A stretch of 64,000 nucleotides of DNA from Komarekiella delphini-convector SJRDD-AB1 (lineage in GTDB: Bacteria > Cyanobacteriota > Cyanobacteriia > Cyanobacteriales > Nostocaceae). Location: assembly GCF_014831675.1 (NCBI RefSeq), contig NZ_VJXY01000018.1, positions 90,861 to 154,860 of the forward strand. Reading direction: 5' to 3'. Shown here piece after piece: positions 47,085-56,984 of this stretch (within the stretch, counting starts at the first letter, position 1; the number at the start of each line of letters is the position of its first letter). The notes under the pieces are model-generated. The model did no database searches and was not told where the DNA came from. It saw only the letters and a program-made list of their open reading frames with translations. The position numbers and the translations under genes were made by a program.

Positions 47085-47151
47085 TAACTAAAAAATGCTA
47101 GATTTAGCAAATTTTTAGCTAATCTAGCGAACTGAATTCTTTGCAAGAAAT

Positions 47152-47859
47152 TTAATCTTCCGGCTCAATTCCTGCCGCCCGCAATTGTGCTGCTAGTCGT
47201 TCGGCACGTTGGCGTTCTTGTTCGGCTAACTCGGAACCCCACAGCAGTAAGTTTCCTTGTTCATCCCACCACCGTAACCATTGGCCTGTGCGGTTTTCAC
47301 GGCTACCTTGCCACACTCCAAGGTAAAGATTCATTTCCGCTATCCAGTAGCGTTGATTTTCATCAGGCTCTTGCAAGATGTACTGTTGTGTAGTTTGTTG
47401 TAAACGATACATCTCGAAACTACCGCTGTCTGGCTCAAAGATGATGTAGTTTGGCACTTTTAAGATGCGCTCGTAGAAAAACCATTTTCCTGGGGGATAT
47501 GTCGCTTTGACAGAATACTCTGTCTCCTGTGTATCGAAAATAAATTCCATCACAATTACGGGAATGTCACCCTGTAGTTGAGGGGTATAACTGCGTGTTA
47601 CTTCTTCTCTATTAACGTTAATTTTGGGAATAAAAGCCCAATCAGGGGCTTCAATAACCATTCTGTTGTTTAGGGTGGCACAAATGCCGTAATTGCTTGT
47701 TGTCAGGGCGTTAGCTGAAATTTTTCCGGCCAATTGTAGGCTTTCTGTGAGTGCAGCAGCTAAGGCTGGTTGGTTGATATTGTCCACTGGATGATCTGGC
47801 AGCTTGTAATCATCGGGTAGTTTTTCCCAAGTGATTTGGTAGTCTTGGGTAACTGTCAT
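47152..47859 (-). CDS. Uma2 family (DUF820) endonuclease-like protein
   Basis: The 235-residue protein matches the large cyanobacterial Uma2/DUF820 family with a PD-(D/E)XK-like fold: VIEAPDWAFIP, VIVMEFIFDTQETEYSVKAT, FFYERILKVPNYIIFEPDSG and a C-terminal coiled-coil ERQRAERLAAQLRAAGIEPE. Genes of this family are abundant and mobile in Nostoc; their target is not known. GGAAAA lies shortly before the ATG. Confidence 0.85.
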   Translation of the reverse strand: MTVTQDYQITWEKLPDDYKLPDHPVDNINQPALAAALTESLQLAGKISANALTTSNYGICATLNNRMVIEAPDWAFIPKINVNREEVTRSYTPQLQGDIPVIVMEFIFDTQETEYSVKATYPPGKWFFYERILKVPNYIIFEPDSGSFEMYRLQQTTQQYILQEPDENQRYWIAEMNLYLGVWQGSRENRTGQWLRWWDEQGNLLLWGSELAEQERQRAERLAAQLRAAGIEPED

Positions 47860-47922
47860 AGTGGATTTTCCTTTGGTGTGATATTTTACTTTATTGCTTC
47901 CCTTAATCCCTAAAAAAGGAGG

Positions 47923-49452
47923 CTATGGTAACTCTTCATCGAGTTCTAAATCGTCTTCTGTCAACTCTTGATGGGGAATGGCGGCGATAATTGCATCTAT
48001 TACTTTGGATACTGGTAATATCTCGATATTAAGGTCGGGAAATTTTGTCCCTTTTGGCACGATCGCTCTTTTAAACCCTAATTTAGCTGCTTCTTTCAAT
48101 CGCAGTTCCATTTGTGACACCGAACGGACTTGTCCACCTAACCCGACTTCACCAATCAATACTGTACCTGGGTCAACGATGCGATCGCGGAAACTGGCAA
48201 CGATGGCAATCGCTACTCCTAAATCTACTGCTGGTTCTACTACACTCAATCCACCAGCAGAAGCGACGTAGGAATCCAATTTCGACATGGGAATCCCCAC
48301 CCGTTTTTCTAATACTGCGAGAATTTGCACTAGGCGGTTGTAGTCTACGCCAGTACCCGCACGACGAGGGGAAGGGTAACTGGTAGGGCTTACAAGAGCC
48401 TGCAACTCGACAACAATGGGACGAGTTCCTTCACAGGCGACGACAATCGCAGTACCAGGCGCAGGATCGTCGCGGTTGCCTAAAAATAACTCTGAAGGAT
48501 TGGCAACTTCCCGCAGTCCTTGAGCTACCATTTCAAAAATGCCGATTTCGTGAGTTGCTCCAAAGCGGTTTTTCACCGTCCGTAATAACCGATGAGAAGC
48601 AAAGCGATCGCCTTCAAAATACAACACAGTGTCAACTAAATGTTCTAAGACTTTTGGCCCGGCGATCGCTCCTTCTTTGGTGACGTGCCCTACAATCAAC
48701 ATTGTGATGTCTTCGTGCTTCGCCACTTTCATCAAAGCGGCAGTACATTCCCTTACCTGCGCTACCGATCCAGGCGCAGAAGTCAAAGCCGGAAAGAAAA
48801 TCGTTTGAATACTATCAATCACCGCCACATTCGGCCGCAGAGAATCTATCTCCCGCAAAATCTCTTCTAAATCTGTTTCTGGCAATACATATAAATCTGC
48901 ACCTATACTGTCAGGTGTTTCTAATTTAACAGTATCTTCTAATACTTTGCTATTTCCATTACTCACCACTTCTAGCGGTTTTGATACTCCCAAGCGGGAA
49001 GCTCTTAATTTGATCTGTTGTCCTGATTCTTCTCCAGAAATGTAGAGAATGCGGTATTTTTGTGCCAGTTGATTCGATACTTGCAGTAGTAGAGTAGATT
49101 TACCAATTCCTGGATCACCGCCAATTAGCACCATCGAACCGGGAACAACCCCACCACCAAGCACCCGATCCAGTTCTCCATAACCGGACTCCCAACGTGT
49201 TACTTGGCGATCGCTAATTTGCTCGAATGTCAAAGAAGCTCGCGCTTTAGGTGTTTTGGCAGTAGATTTGCCATTGTTCTGCGTAGCGTGCCAACTACTC
49301 ACTCCTCCCCGACTGGGTATATCTACTGAGGACTGGATAGCAATCTGTTCTTCTAAAGAATTGTAAGTCCCGCAAGCTGGACACTTGCCAAACCACTGAG
49401 GCGATTCTGCTCCACAATCGTTACAAACGTAAAAGGTTTTTGGCTTTGGCAT
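47923..49452 (-). CDS. radA: DNA repair protein RadA
   Basis: This 509-residue protein acts in branch migration during recombination. It has a C4 zinc finger (CNDCGAESPQWFGKCPACG), a RecA-like ATPase with GGDPGIGKSTLLLQ as Walker A and a Walker B around VAVIDSIQTIF, the RadA motif LRTVKNRFGATHEIG, and a Lon-like C-terminal domain (DLGVAIAIVASFRD). It ends with an acidic tail. It is divergent from rpaB. Confidence 0.95.
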   Translation of the reverse strand: MPKPKTFYVCNDCGAESPQWFGKCPACGTYNSLEEQIAIQSSVDIPSRGGVSSWHATQNNGKSTAKTPKARASLTFEQISDRQVTRWESGYGELDRVLGGGVVPGSMVLIGGDPGIGKSTLLLQVSNQLAQKYRILYISGEESGQQIKLRASRLGVSKPLEVVSNGNSKVLEDTVKLETPDSIGADLYVLPETDLEEILREIDSLRPNVAVIDSIQTIFFPALTSAPGSVAQVRECTAALMKVAKHEDITMLIVGHVTKEGAIAGPKVLEHLVDTVLYFEGDRFASHRLLRTVKNRFGATHEIGIFEMVAQGLREVANPSELFLGNRDDPAPGTAIVVACEGTRPIVVELQALVSPTSYPSPRRAGTGVDYNRLVQILAVLEKRVGIPMSKLDSYVASAGGLSVVEPAVDLGVAIAIVASFRDRIVDPGTVLIGEVGLGGQVRSVSQMELRLKEAAKLGFKRAIVPKGTKFPDLNIEILPVSKVIDAIIAAIPHQELTEDDLELDEELP

Positions 49453-49622
49453 TCTTAAATCTTATTCAATAATCTTAATTATTATTTAATTCTTAGAGAA
49501 AACTAAAATCCAATAATAGTAGTAGTTAGAGCTTTTTCCAAATCAATTGATGGAATGATATCTTAATATTATGGTATTAAAAATTAATCATGTAAAATTT
49601 TAGTGAAGGAGCGTTGATAAAC

Positions 49623-50351
49623 TTGGAAAGTCATAAAGAAAAAATCCTGGTGGTAGACGACGAAGCCAGCATTCGCCGGATTTTGGAAACGCGCCTTTCC
49701 ATGATTGGCTACGATGTAGTAACGGCTGGCGACGGAGAAGAGGCTTTGGAAACTTTTCGTAAAGCCGATCCTGACCTAGTAGTTTTGGATGTGATGATGC
49801 CAAAGCTAGATGGCTACGGTGTATGTCAAGAATTACGAAAGGAATCTGATGTCCCTATTATTATGCTAACAGCCTTGGGGGATGTAGCTGATCGCATCAC
49901 GGGGCTAGAATTGGGTGCTGATGACTACGTAGTTAAACCATTTTCTCCCAAGGAGCTAGAAGCTCGAATTCGCTCTGTACTAAGGCGGGTAGACAAAAAC
50001 AGTGCTTCTGGTATTCCCAGTTCAGGAGTGATCCATGTTGGCAATATCAAAATAGATACGAACAAGCGACAAGTTTATAAAGGCGATGAGCGCATTCGGT
50101 TGACAGGTATGGAGTTTAGCTTACTAGAGTTGTTAGTAAGCCGCTCTGGAGAAGCTTTTTCCCGTTCAGAAATTTTGCAGGAAGTGTGGGGTTACACACC
50201 AGAACGCCATGTAGATACCCGTGTAGTAGATGTGCATATTTCCCGTTTGCGAGCAAAGTTAGAAGATGACCCCAGCAACCCAGAATTGATTCTCACAGCA
50301 CGAGGTACTGGTTATCTTTTTCAGCGGATTATTGAACCAGGGGAGGAGTGA
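49623..50351 (+). CDS. rpaB: OmpR-type response regulator RpaB
   Basis: A TTG at 49623 with GAAGGAG 11 bases upstream gives MESHKEKILVVDDEASIRRI; a TTG at 49614 is too close to the ribosome site. The receiver domain has VVLDVMMPKLDGYGVCQELR and ends VVKPFSPKELEARIRSVLRR; the winged-helix domain has LTGMEFSLLELLVSRSGEAF and HVDTRVVDVHISRLRAKLED. The sequence is very close to RpaB, the essential regulator that binds HLR1 sites and controls high-light, photosystem and clock-output genes. Confidence 0.93.
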   Translation: MESHKEKILVVDDEASIRRILETRLSMIGYDVVTAGDGEEALETFRKADPDLVVLDVMMPKLDGYGVCQELRKESDVPIIMLTALGDVADRITGLELGADDYVVKPFSPKELEARIRSVLRRVDKNSASGIPSSGVIHVGNIKIDTNKRQVYKGDERIRLTGMEFSLLELLVSRSGEAFSRSEILQEVWGYTPERHVDTRVVDVHISRLRAKLEDDPSNPELILTARGTGYLFQRIIEPGEE

Positions 50352-50429
50352 GGAGATGAGGGAGCAGGGGGAGATGAGGAGCAGAGAAAAACTACTAACC
50401 TTGACCCTTGACTTTTGACTCTTTAACTA

Positions 50430-51074
50430 ATGACTAAACCTGATCCTAATAGAGTTTTACGGCGTCTGCCCATTGTCGTTGGTGGGTTAGGTGCTGTACT
50501 TTTGCTAATTAATCGTTTGTTGACACCCGAACTCACCGAATCCCAAGCACGGGGAGATGTGGTTGGCGTAATATTGAGTGCGGTGTTAATTTTGACGGGT
50601 TTAATTTGGCAACAAGTACAGCCGCGATCGCCTGATGCTGTAGAACTAATTGGGGAAGAAGGTTTTGTACTAGCCGCAGATTTACCAGAAGCCGTGAAAA
50701 CAGAACTAGCCTGGGCGTCTCATTTATTATTGACTAATACAGTTACGCGATCGCTGGTAGTCTTTTATCAGGGCAAAGTTTTGTTGCGTCGCGGTATTCT
50801 GGGTACTAAATCTGAAGTCACGCCAGGAGCAATCTTAAAACGGGTATTAGAAACACAAAAACCGATTTATTTAGTTGCTCTGAAAGTTTATCCAGGTAAA
50901 ATTGAATTTGATTATTTGCCAGAGAACACTCAAGGTGTAATTTGTCAACCAATTGGCGATCAAGGTGTCCTAATTTTGGCAGCTAATACTCCTCGTAGCT
51001 ACACTAAACAAGATGAAAACTGGATTAGAGGAATTGCTGATAAATTAGCTGTTACTCTTAGCTCTAATTTATAA
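50430..51074 (+). CDS. Cofactor assembly of complex C subunit B (CCB2/CCB4-like)
   Basis: This 214-residue protein has two N-terminal membrane helices (about 12-28 and 42-62) and a soluble domain with VELIGEEGFVLAADLPEAVK and VICQPIGDQGVLILAANTPR. It matches the CCB2/CCB4 family needed in chloroplasts to attach haem ci to cytochrome b6. The neighbourhood next to rpaB recurs in cyanobacteria by recollection. A purine-rich stretch of GAGGAG units (50345-50386) precedes it. Confidence 0.8.
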   Translation: MTKPDPNRVLRRLPIVVGGLGAVLLLINRLLTPELTESQARGDVVGVILSAVLILTGLIWQQVQPRSPDAVELIGEEGFVLAADLPEAVKTELAWASHLLLTNTVTRSLVVFYQGKVLLRRGILGTKSEVTPGAILKRVLETQKPIYLVALKVYPGKIEFDYLPENTQGVICQPIGDQGVLILAANTPRSYTKQDENWIRGIADKLAVTLSSNL

Positions 51075-51438
51075 AGTGTAAATCCTATCTACCAAATAAC
51101 TGATTAATCCTCACTCTTGACCTTACTAAGATGAGTTGAGAGCGATCGCAGATGGATTTTTACCAGATTCAGGTAGAGGCTATACAAAGCTCCTCTTGAT
51201 ACAAAGTCAAGGGATGAATCGAATATATATGCAAAATTTATTTTAGAGAAACTAGTTTTGTGATGGAATTTCAGGCTTTTTTAGACTAATCCCTAAAAGA
51301 ATGAGTCTGCTGGCAATCTTAATGCACCCACGATGTATAATCACAGATGTTGAGGCGTTTTGCTTCTTTGAGATTTAATTTATAAGTAACTCTTAGTTTC
51401 GATTTGCTAGCTGAGTTAGAAGTTTAAAATAAAATTTT
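51075..51438. other. Intergenic region, no gene seen
   Basis: AT-rich spacer with one HIP1 octamer near 51143. No RNA or strong hairpin recognised. Confidence 0.5.
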
Positions 51439-51957
51439 ATGCAAATTACTTATTGGTTATTAGTTGCTGTAATGGTAGTGGGAATCATCGGTGCTGTGGT
51501 TCCTGCTATTCCCGGCAGTAGTTTAATTCTAGTAGCAATTATCATCTGGGGAATTGTTAGTAGTTCTTTCGCAGCTATTAAGATACCACTAATAGTGACA
51601 ATTATCGTTTTACTCCTCAGTGTCGGAGTAGACTTTTTAGCTAGCTACATAGGAGCAAGACAAGCAGGGGCTAGTAAGTGGGGGCAAATTGGCGCAATTA
51701 TTGGTCTAGTACTGGGATTTTTGGGATTATTGCCAGCTTTGCCTTTTGGCGGCCCTTTGTTAGGTATTTTACTAGGGCCGCTTTTGGGAGCAATCATTGG
51801 TGAGTACCTTTATCGACGTGAATTTGGGTTGGCAGTTAAGGCTGGTATAGGAATTGTGGTAGGGTCATTAATTGGGAATTTGATTCAGGGATTGTTGGCG
51901 ATCGCAGCAGTTATAGTTTTTCTGGTAACAACTTGGCCGCAGGTATTTGGTGCTTAA
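51439..51957 (+). CDS. DUF456 membrane protein
   Basis: This 172-residue very hydrophobic protein has about four to five membrane helices. The opening VGIIGAVVPAIPGSSLILVA and the glycine-rich LGPLLGAIIGEYL section with YIGARQAGASKWGQIGA match DUF456, a family of small bacterial membrane proteins without known function. Confidence 0.8.
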   Translation: MQITYWLLVAVMVVGIIGAVVPAIPGSSLILVAIIIWGIVSSSFAAIKIPLIVTIIVLLLSVGVDFLASYIGARQAGASKWGQIGAIIGLVLGFLGLLPALPFGGPLLGILLGPLLGAIIGEYLYRREFGLAVKAGIGIVVGSLIGNLIQGLLAIAAVIVFLVTTWPQVFGA

Positions 51958-52005
51958 AATGTACTCAGAAATTTTCTACCTAACCTGGATTTTTTATACA
52001 AAAAA

Positions 52006-52061
52006 AATTGAGTAGATAGAATAACTAATTGCGGTAGTTAGTTCTTATTATCTACTCAATT
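52006..52061. terminator. Bidirectional terminator between convergent genes
   Basis: AATTGAGTAGATA and TATCTACTCAATT form a perfect 13-bp outer stem, with a shorter inner AACTA/TAGTT stem. An A-run precedes the left arm, giving a U-tract on the minus strand. It separates the DUF456 gene from the PEP-CTERM gene. Confidence 0.7.
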
Positions 52062-52159
52062 GAAAGGTGAAAGACAAGGATTTTCCTGAAAATAGATGCA
52101 CTAACCTAGATAAGTTTTTATACGAGCAGTTGAATCCAAAATTAATTATTTTCTCAAGG

Positions 52160-52921
52160 TTAAACTGCTTGTGAGGATTTTTTACGTTTTTGCAAGCCGA
52201 ATAAAGCTGTTAGTGCTAAAGCACCCAAGCTTACAGTTGCTCCTGGTTCAGGTACACGAGCTTGTAAGTTAACACCATCGCCATGATTGAATCCACCACC
52301 AATACTACCTAGTTGTACTTCAAACGATTGCACATCTGTCAAGGTTATTTTTCTAATATTACCGTCAGATCCCGGTGCAATTGGTAGTAAAAAATTGACG
52401 CCATTCTTTTTCAGAATGGTAGTACCGTTTTGTTCAGTATCAAAGAATGTTAGTTCCAACTCTCCTATGATGTTAGCGAAATCGAACTTGTACTGACCAA
52501 CTTCCAATCGACCATTTTCAGCAGGAACACCTATCGGTTGAGCATCTGATGTGTCAGCTAGATAAGCTATTGGACGAAAGAAATATTCTTCTAAAGCGGG
52601 GTTTGTTCCTTCATCCTGTGATAAGAAAGTAATTCCAAATCCATAGTTGTTTGCAGTGGTTCTTTGGTCAACAAACAAACGGCTCAGACCATACTGTGGG
52701 TTTATACCATCAGTGTCATACGGCAAACTTGTAACTGTGTAACCTAAAGGATTAGTTTCAATACAGTTTATGCCAACAAGACAATCAACGTTTGTTAAGT
52801 GAATTTCTCCTTCTGTTGTCGGAACTAAAGAAGTCGCTTGAGCTTCAGATATACCACCAAACAAACTTAAGCTAAGGGTTGATACTGCAAGTGTTGTTGC
52901 TAAAATAGTGAACTTTTTCAT
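52160..52921 (-). CDS. PEP-CTERM sorted secreted protein
   Basis: The 253-residue protein has a signal peptide (to about residue 29, AQA cleavage) and a beta-rich middle with two Cys (CLVGINC). Its C-terminus is the PEP-CTERM sorting signal: VPEPGATVSLGALALTALFG followed by LQKRKK. Exosortase would process it at the membrane. No enzyme motif is visible; such proteins are often matrix or sheath components. Confidence 0.85.
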   Translation of the reverse strand: MKKFTILATTLAVSTLSLSLFGGISEAQATSLVPTTEGEIHLTNVDCLVGINCIETNPLGYTVTSLPYDTDGINPQYGLSRLFVDQRTTANNYGFGITFLSQDEGTNPALEEYFFRPIAYLADTSDAQPIGVPAENGRLEVGQYKFDFANIIGELELTFFDTEQNGTTILKKNGVNFLLPIAPGSDGNIRKITLTDVQSFEVQLGSIGGGFNHGDGVNLQARVPEPGATVSLGALALTALFGLQKRKKSSQAV

Positions 52922-53441
52922 TAGAGTCTCTTTTTTGTGATTAGTAATGTTCTAGGTAAAAAAGTTTTGTGCTTATTTCCTATCTATATTTGTATACTAA
53001 TCGGGCATTTACCTAAGTGCATATACTTGAGTACGATATTCACGCAATCTTTATTACCGAATAGTTCTATATGAATACTGAGCGAATAATTACTGAATAA
53101 GGGTAATTTTATGTTACACAATTTTTTCTGTATAACGTAAAAAATTATACATTTTTTCTGAATTTCACTCTATCTTTACTCAGTAATTAAAATTTTTTAT
53201 GAAAGAATTGAACAAAACAATAAACTTCTTGTAAAAGTAACCGACGATTGAAAAAGTCTAATAAAAAACCCCTCCACGATGGGAGAGGATTTGGCGGGTG
53301 TAAGAACTTGTTTCTACCCCTTATCTCTGTTTAATTACTAGGTGGACAGAAAAATATGATCTTTAGCCTGAATCTAATACAGATTTGTCAAAAGAGGGGA
53401 TAAAACTGAATACATATCAGCTTAGTCTCGAAAAAATAGAC
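52922..53441. other. Intergenic region with a terminator
   Basis: No gene. Very AT-rich to 53250, holding the PEP-CTERM promoter, then the terminator at 53263-53288 of the NblB-like gene. Confidence 0.5.
53263..53288 (-). terminator. Intrinsic terminator of the HEAT-repeat gene
   Basis: On the minus strand CCTCTCC and GGAGGGG pair (one wobble) across a 6-base loop and are followed by TTTTTTATT. It lies about 155 bases beyond the stop at 53442. Confidence 0.7.
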
Positions 53442-54107
53442 TCAAGCTGATTGCAAAGAATTTCTCGCTTCAGTTGCGATCGCTTCTACTTCATCATCAG
53501 TCAGAGTTTTTAATATAGATTTGGCTTCTGCATTATTCAAATGAGTCAAAGCTTGTACAACTCTGTAACGGATTTGCCAATCTGGATTCGTAGCATAGGG
53601 AGCCAATAGGGGAACTGCTTGTACATCTCCCAACTCACCTAAAGAACTAATAGCAGCAGTTTGTACCAATTCATTGTCTGACGAGAGTGCCTCTTTGAGT
53701 AGTTCAAAGGCTCGTGGATCGCCCAACTCTCCTAACGTAGCAATGATGCTGAATTGTATTAGCCACTCATCAGTTGTGTGGTAGAGCTGCTGCATGTCTT
53801 CAAAAGCTTCATGTAGTTTAAGAGCGCCTAAACAATCTGCTGCTGCTGCTTGTACATCAGGTTCCGGGTCATTGAGCAAGCGATCGCGCAATATATCTAA
53901 AGATAACTGTAAATCCTGTGACCCAAGTGTATCCATCTGACTCACCGCCGAGTAGCGGACACGAGCATTGCTATCGCCAATCGCATCTTGAACCAATTCA
54001 AAACCAATTACTGGTTCCAGTTGGCGGATTTGATTAACTGCACGCAAGCGATCGCCCAAATCCGCAGAACTGAGCAATTGCTTAACAGACTCGGGTGTAA
54101 TACTCAT
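53442..54107 (-). CDS. nblB: HEAT-repeat protein, NblB-like
   Basis: The 221-residue protein is built of about six HEAT repeats (VRYSAVSQMDTLG, VQAAAADCLGALK, IQFSIIATLGELGDPRAFEL, VQTAAISSLGELGD). The start MSITPESVKQLLSSADLGDR and overall pattern fit NblB, the phycobilisome-degradation factor related to phycocyanobilin lyases. AAGGA lies 7 bases before the ATG. The symbol is from remembered family pattern; other HEAT-repeat proteins remain possible. Confidence 0.65.
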   Translation of the reverse strand: MSITPESVKQLLSSADLGDRLRAVNQIRQLEPVIGFELVQDAIGDSNARVRYSAVSQMDTLGSQDLQLSLDILRDRLLNDPEPDVQAAAADCLGALKLHEAFEDMQQLYHTTDEWLIQFSIIATLGELGDPRAFELLKEALSSDNELVQTAAISSLGELGDVQAVPLLAPYATNPDWQIRYRVVQALTHLNNAEAKSILKTLTDDEVEAIATEARNSLQSA

Positions 54108-54182
54108 TTAGTTATCCTTGATTTTCAAAGGTATTAAAATTAACAGTCAAAAGTCAAAACACTCTAGACTCTTGACAAATGA

Positions 54183-54686
54183 CTAATCTTGACTTGCTGC
54201 CATTGCTCGAATAATATCACCACGGGTTAGAACACCAATTACTTGACCCGCGCTGTCAAGCACTGGTAAGCGGTGAACACTGCGATCGTGCATGAGTTGA
54301 GCTGCTTCCTTTAAAGTTTTGTCAGGAGAAATGGTGATCGGGTTTTGACTCATCACCTCCCCAACCGTTTGCCCTAGTGCTTTGTGCAAGTCACGCTCGT
54401 ATTCAGCAGGATTTTTTAAATAGATAACGCTATCAAGAAACATGATGTATGCGGGTGGAGTAACACCGGTTTCTTGCCACATCAAGTCGGTTTCTGAGAT
54501 AATGCCCACTAATTTACCGACATCATCGACAACAGGTAGCCCGCTGATGTGGCGTTCTGCAAGAATTTGGATAGCTTCATTCAGTGGAGTTTCCGCCCGG
54601 ACGACAATCGGATCGCGGCTCATCACGTCGGCAACGGTTTTAGGCATTTGTTTGCTGACACCTTTTATCAAAGTCCCTGCGATCAT
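54183..54686 (-). CDS. Two-CBS-domain protein
   Basis: This 167-residue protein is a CBS pair: VADVMSRDPIVVRAETPLNE with ISGLPVVDDVGKLVGIISET, and VGEVMSQNPITISPDKTLKE with VHRLPVLDSAGQVIGVLTRG. Between them is a 30-residue loop (FLDSVIYLKNPAEYERDLHK). CBS pairs bind adenosine nucleotides and regulate partners. A later ATG at 54647 (MPKTVADVM) is an alternative start. No partner domain is attached. Confidence 0.88.
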   Translation of the reverse strand: MIAGTLIKGVSKQMPKTVADVMSRDPIVVRAETPLNEAIQILAERHISGLPVVDDVGKLVGIISETDLMWQETGVTPPAYIMFLDSVIYLKNPAEYERDLHKALGQTVGEVMSQNPITISPDKTLKEAAQLMHDRSVHRLPVLDSAGQVIGVLTRGDIIRAMAASQD

Positions 54687-54770
54687 TGTAGAAAATTGCG
54701 GGACTCTACCTGATGCAATTAATAGATTGTTACTTGTAAATTACGCCTACGTTACTTGAAAAATACTCTA

Positions 54771-55223
54771 TTAGCCAGATGATTCTCTGTAAATGTAGTT
54801 TCTGTCTACCTGTTTACTCTGCTTCAAGGCAGCAATAATTTGAACGTTTGCTTTAGGAAAAGTAAATTTATCCAATTCTTTCAAGTTTACCCAGCGAATT
54901 TCATCGCATTCCAGAGGTTGAGGAACACCTGTAAGATGACGGCAGTGATGTACTGTCAGCGTGACGCGCAAGTCTGTGTAGGTGTGGTCAATAGTAATCA
55001 GGTGCTCTCCTACTTCAATCACTATTCCCAGTTCTTCGGCAATTTCTCGTTGAATACACTCTTTAATTGTTTCACCAAGCTCGATTTTACCACCAGGAAA
55101 TTCCCACAAACCGCCCATTGCTCCCTCTGGACGACGGCGATCAATTAAAATTTGCTCTTGGTCGTTCCAAATTACAGCAACACCAATAATTTTATGGGGT
55201 GGCAAAGAACTGGTTTCACTCAT
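54771..55223 (-). CDS. mutT: 8-oxo-dGTP diphosphatase MutT (Nudix)
   Basis: The ATG at 55223 gives MSETSSLPPHKIIGVAVIWN; a TTG four codons earlier is less likely. The 150-residue Nudix hydrolase has GGLWEFPGGKIELGE and REIAEELG, so the Nudix box (about residues 45-67) is complete: Gly45, Glu51, Arg59, Glu60, Glu63, Glu64. LIDRRRPEG before it and HHCRHLTGVPQP after it are typical of MutT. It removes oxidised dGTP. Confidence 0.9.
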   Translation of the reverse strand: MSETSSLPPHKIIGVAVIWNDQEQILIDRRRPEGAMGGLWEFPGGKIELGETIKECIQREIAEELGIVIEVGEHLITIDHTYTDLRVTLTVHHCRHLTGVPQPLECDEIRWVNLKELDKFTFPKANVQIIAALKQSKQVDRNYIYRESSG

Positions 55224-55299
55224 AGTTAATCGCAAATATAGGAAGATAATAAAGCAAAGAAGCTTTTAATTCTGATTCTTAAGTCTTTAAATAATAACA

Positions 55300-55334
55300 A
55301 AACTCGGCAGGTTAGTTTGCACGCTGCCGAGTTT
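55300..55334 (-). terminator. Terminator of the DUF760 gene
   Basis: AAACTCGGCAG and CTGCCGAGTTT form a perfect 11-bp stem with a 13-base loop, followed on the minus strand by TGTTATTATTT. It lies about 165 bases after the stop at 55497. Confidence 0.65.
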
Positions 55335-55496
55335 GTATTTATTGCAAAGATTGTCTACCGCTGTTAATTTATCCACGCGCCTGTATTATTCATTTGGAGA
55401 TAAGCCTCTCATTGAACTAATTACCTCATTCACTACCGATGACACCGCAGTTTGAATTAGGGAAAGATGATTTTTAAACTTGACATGCTGACATGC

Positions 55497-55838
55497 TTAT
55501 TCGATTTCGCTATTGGTTTCAGTACCTTGCAAAGCAATTTCAAAGTCCATTCTTTGTTCAGCGTTACGCAAGAAATAACCACTAATCATAGCGGAGGCAA
55601 GAAGCCGACCAAGACTTTCCCTATTGGTAGTAATAGTAACACCAAAGTTTTCTGGAGGCAGGTTCCCCAAAAGTCCCACAATGTTACGTTCCATCACCTG
55701 AAAAACTTCAGAGGAAGTAGGCTTAGATAGCTGGGTAACTGTCTCTGGACTTAAGGATTTTACGTATTGCCACAAGAAATTGCTAGTTTCTGATTCGCTA
55801 TTAAAAAACTCTGATACTTTATTAGACGAGTTACTCAC
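55497..55838 (-). CDS. DUF760 family protein
   Basis: The GTG at 55838 has GAAGGAG six bases upstream and is preferred to an ATG 18 codons earlier. The 113-residue protein reads NFLWQYVKSLSPETVTQLSK, SSEVFQVMERNIVGLLGNLP and RLLASAMISGYFLRNAEQRM, the DUF760 signature of cyanobacteria and chloroplasts. No molecular role is known to me. Confidence 0.82.
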   Translation of the reverse strand: MSNSSNKVSEFFNSESETSNFLWQYVKSLSPETVTQLSKPTSSEVFQVMERNIVGLLGNLPPENFGVTITTNRESLGRLLASAMISGYFLRNAEQRMDFEIALQGTETNSEIE

Positions 55839-56027
55839 TTTTTTCTCCTTCAATACCACTATTGGCTGCGGTGTTTTTGGTCTTCCTGTCAACTAATGTA
55901 ACAGGCTAGTTGTATGTTGGAAGTCGGTGTAACCGTACCAAAGTCAGCGTATTTTCTCACCCATTGGTCATCAGTCACTTGTCCTATGTAAGGAACAAAC
56001 TAACAATAAAGGACAAATGACTAATGA

Positions 56028-56984
56028 CTAACTTGCCAAATATTCATCCATATTGGCTTTAGACTTACGAAGTTTTGTTAAGGCTTCCCGCTCAATTTGC
56101 CGTACTCGTTCTCGGCTGATGTTCAGAATTTCACCGATTTTGGCAAGAGTTAGCGCTTGTCCATCGATTAACCCAAAGCGTAGTGTGATCACTTCCTTCT
56201 GCTGTGGGGTTAGATCGCCCATTAGGCGCTCTAAGTCATAAGATAAGGAAGATTGCATGACAAATTCTTCTGGAGAAGCGCCTGGATCTTCTAACATTTC
56301 TCCGAGTTCGGTATCATAGTTATCTCCTAGCCGTAAATCTAGAGATAATGGCAAACGTGCCTTTTCTAAATACTCTCGTACTTGTTTAGGGGTCAATTCT
56401 AATTCTTGGGCTAACTCAGCAGCGGTAGGAGCGCGTCCCAGTTTTTGAGATAATTGCCGCTGTGCTTTTTTAATCTTATTTAATTTCTCAGTAATATGGA
56501 TAGGCAACCTAATGGTGCGAGCTTTTTCGGCAATAGCACGTGTGATAGCTTGCCGTATCCACCAATAGGCATAGGTGGAAAATCTGTAACCTTTGGTGGG
56601 GTCAAACTTTTCCACACCCCGTTGCATACCAATGCTGCCTTCCTGTATTAAATCCAGTAAATCGACGTTGCGCTTAATGTACTTTTTGGCAACGGACACC
56701 ACGAGCCGCAAATTGGCTTCTACCATTTTGCGCTTGGCAATTTCCCCGTCTGCGATCGCCTCATTCAACTCTGCTGGTTCTAGCTTTGTTGCTCTTGCCC
56801 ACTCATCTAGAGTCGGCTCACGACCTAACTGGGTGGTCAGATATTCTCTTGATTCGTGCAAGGTGGTTGAACGTTGCACCTGTTTGCCATAGCAAATCTC
56901 CTCCTCGTGGGTTAAGAGTGGCACACGGCCAATCTCACGCAGGTAAGTCCGCACGAGGTCTGTGGCTGTCTGAGCGGTCTTCAT
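56028..56984 (-). CDS. Group 2 RNA polymerase sigma factor
   Basis: The ATG at 56984 ([20 protein letters not shown]) has AAAGAG seven bases upstream; an earlier ATG at 57026 lacks one. The 318-residue protein has region 1.2 ([20 protein letters not shown]), region 2 ([20 protein letters not shown] and [20 protein letters not shown]), region 3 and region 4.2 with [20 protein letters not shown]. It lacks the long N-terminus of the principal SigA, so it is a nonessential group 2 factor of the SigB-SigE type. Which one cannot be told by eye. Confidence 0.92.
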   Translation of the reverse strand: MKTAQTATDLVRTYLREIGRVPLLTHEEEICYGKQVQRSTTLHESREYLTTQLGREPTLDEWARATKLEPAELNEAIADGEIAKRKMVEANLRLVVSVAKKYIKRNVDLLDLIQEGSIGMQRGVEKFDPTKGYRFSTYAYWWIRQAITRAIAEKARTIRLPIHITEKLNKIKKAQRQLSQKLGRAPTAAELAQELELTPKQVREYLEKARLPLSLDLRLGDNYDTELGEMLEDPGASPEEFVMQSSLSYDLERLMGDLTPQQKEVITLRFGLIDGQALTLAKIGEILNISRERVRQIEREALTKLRKSKANMDEYLAS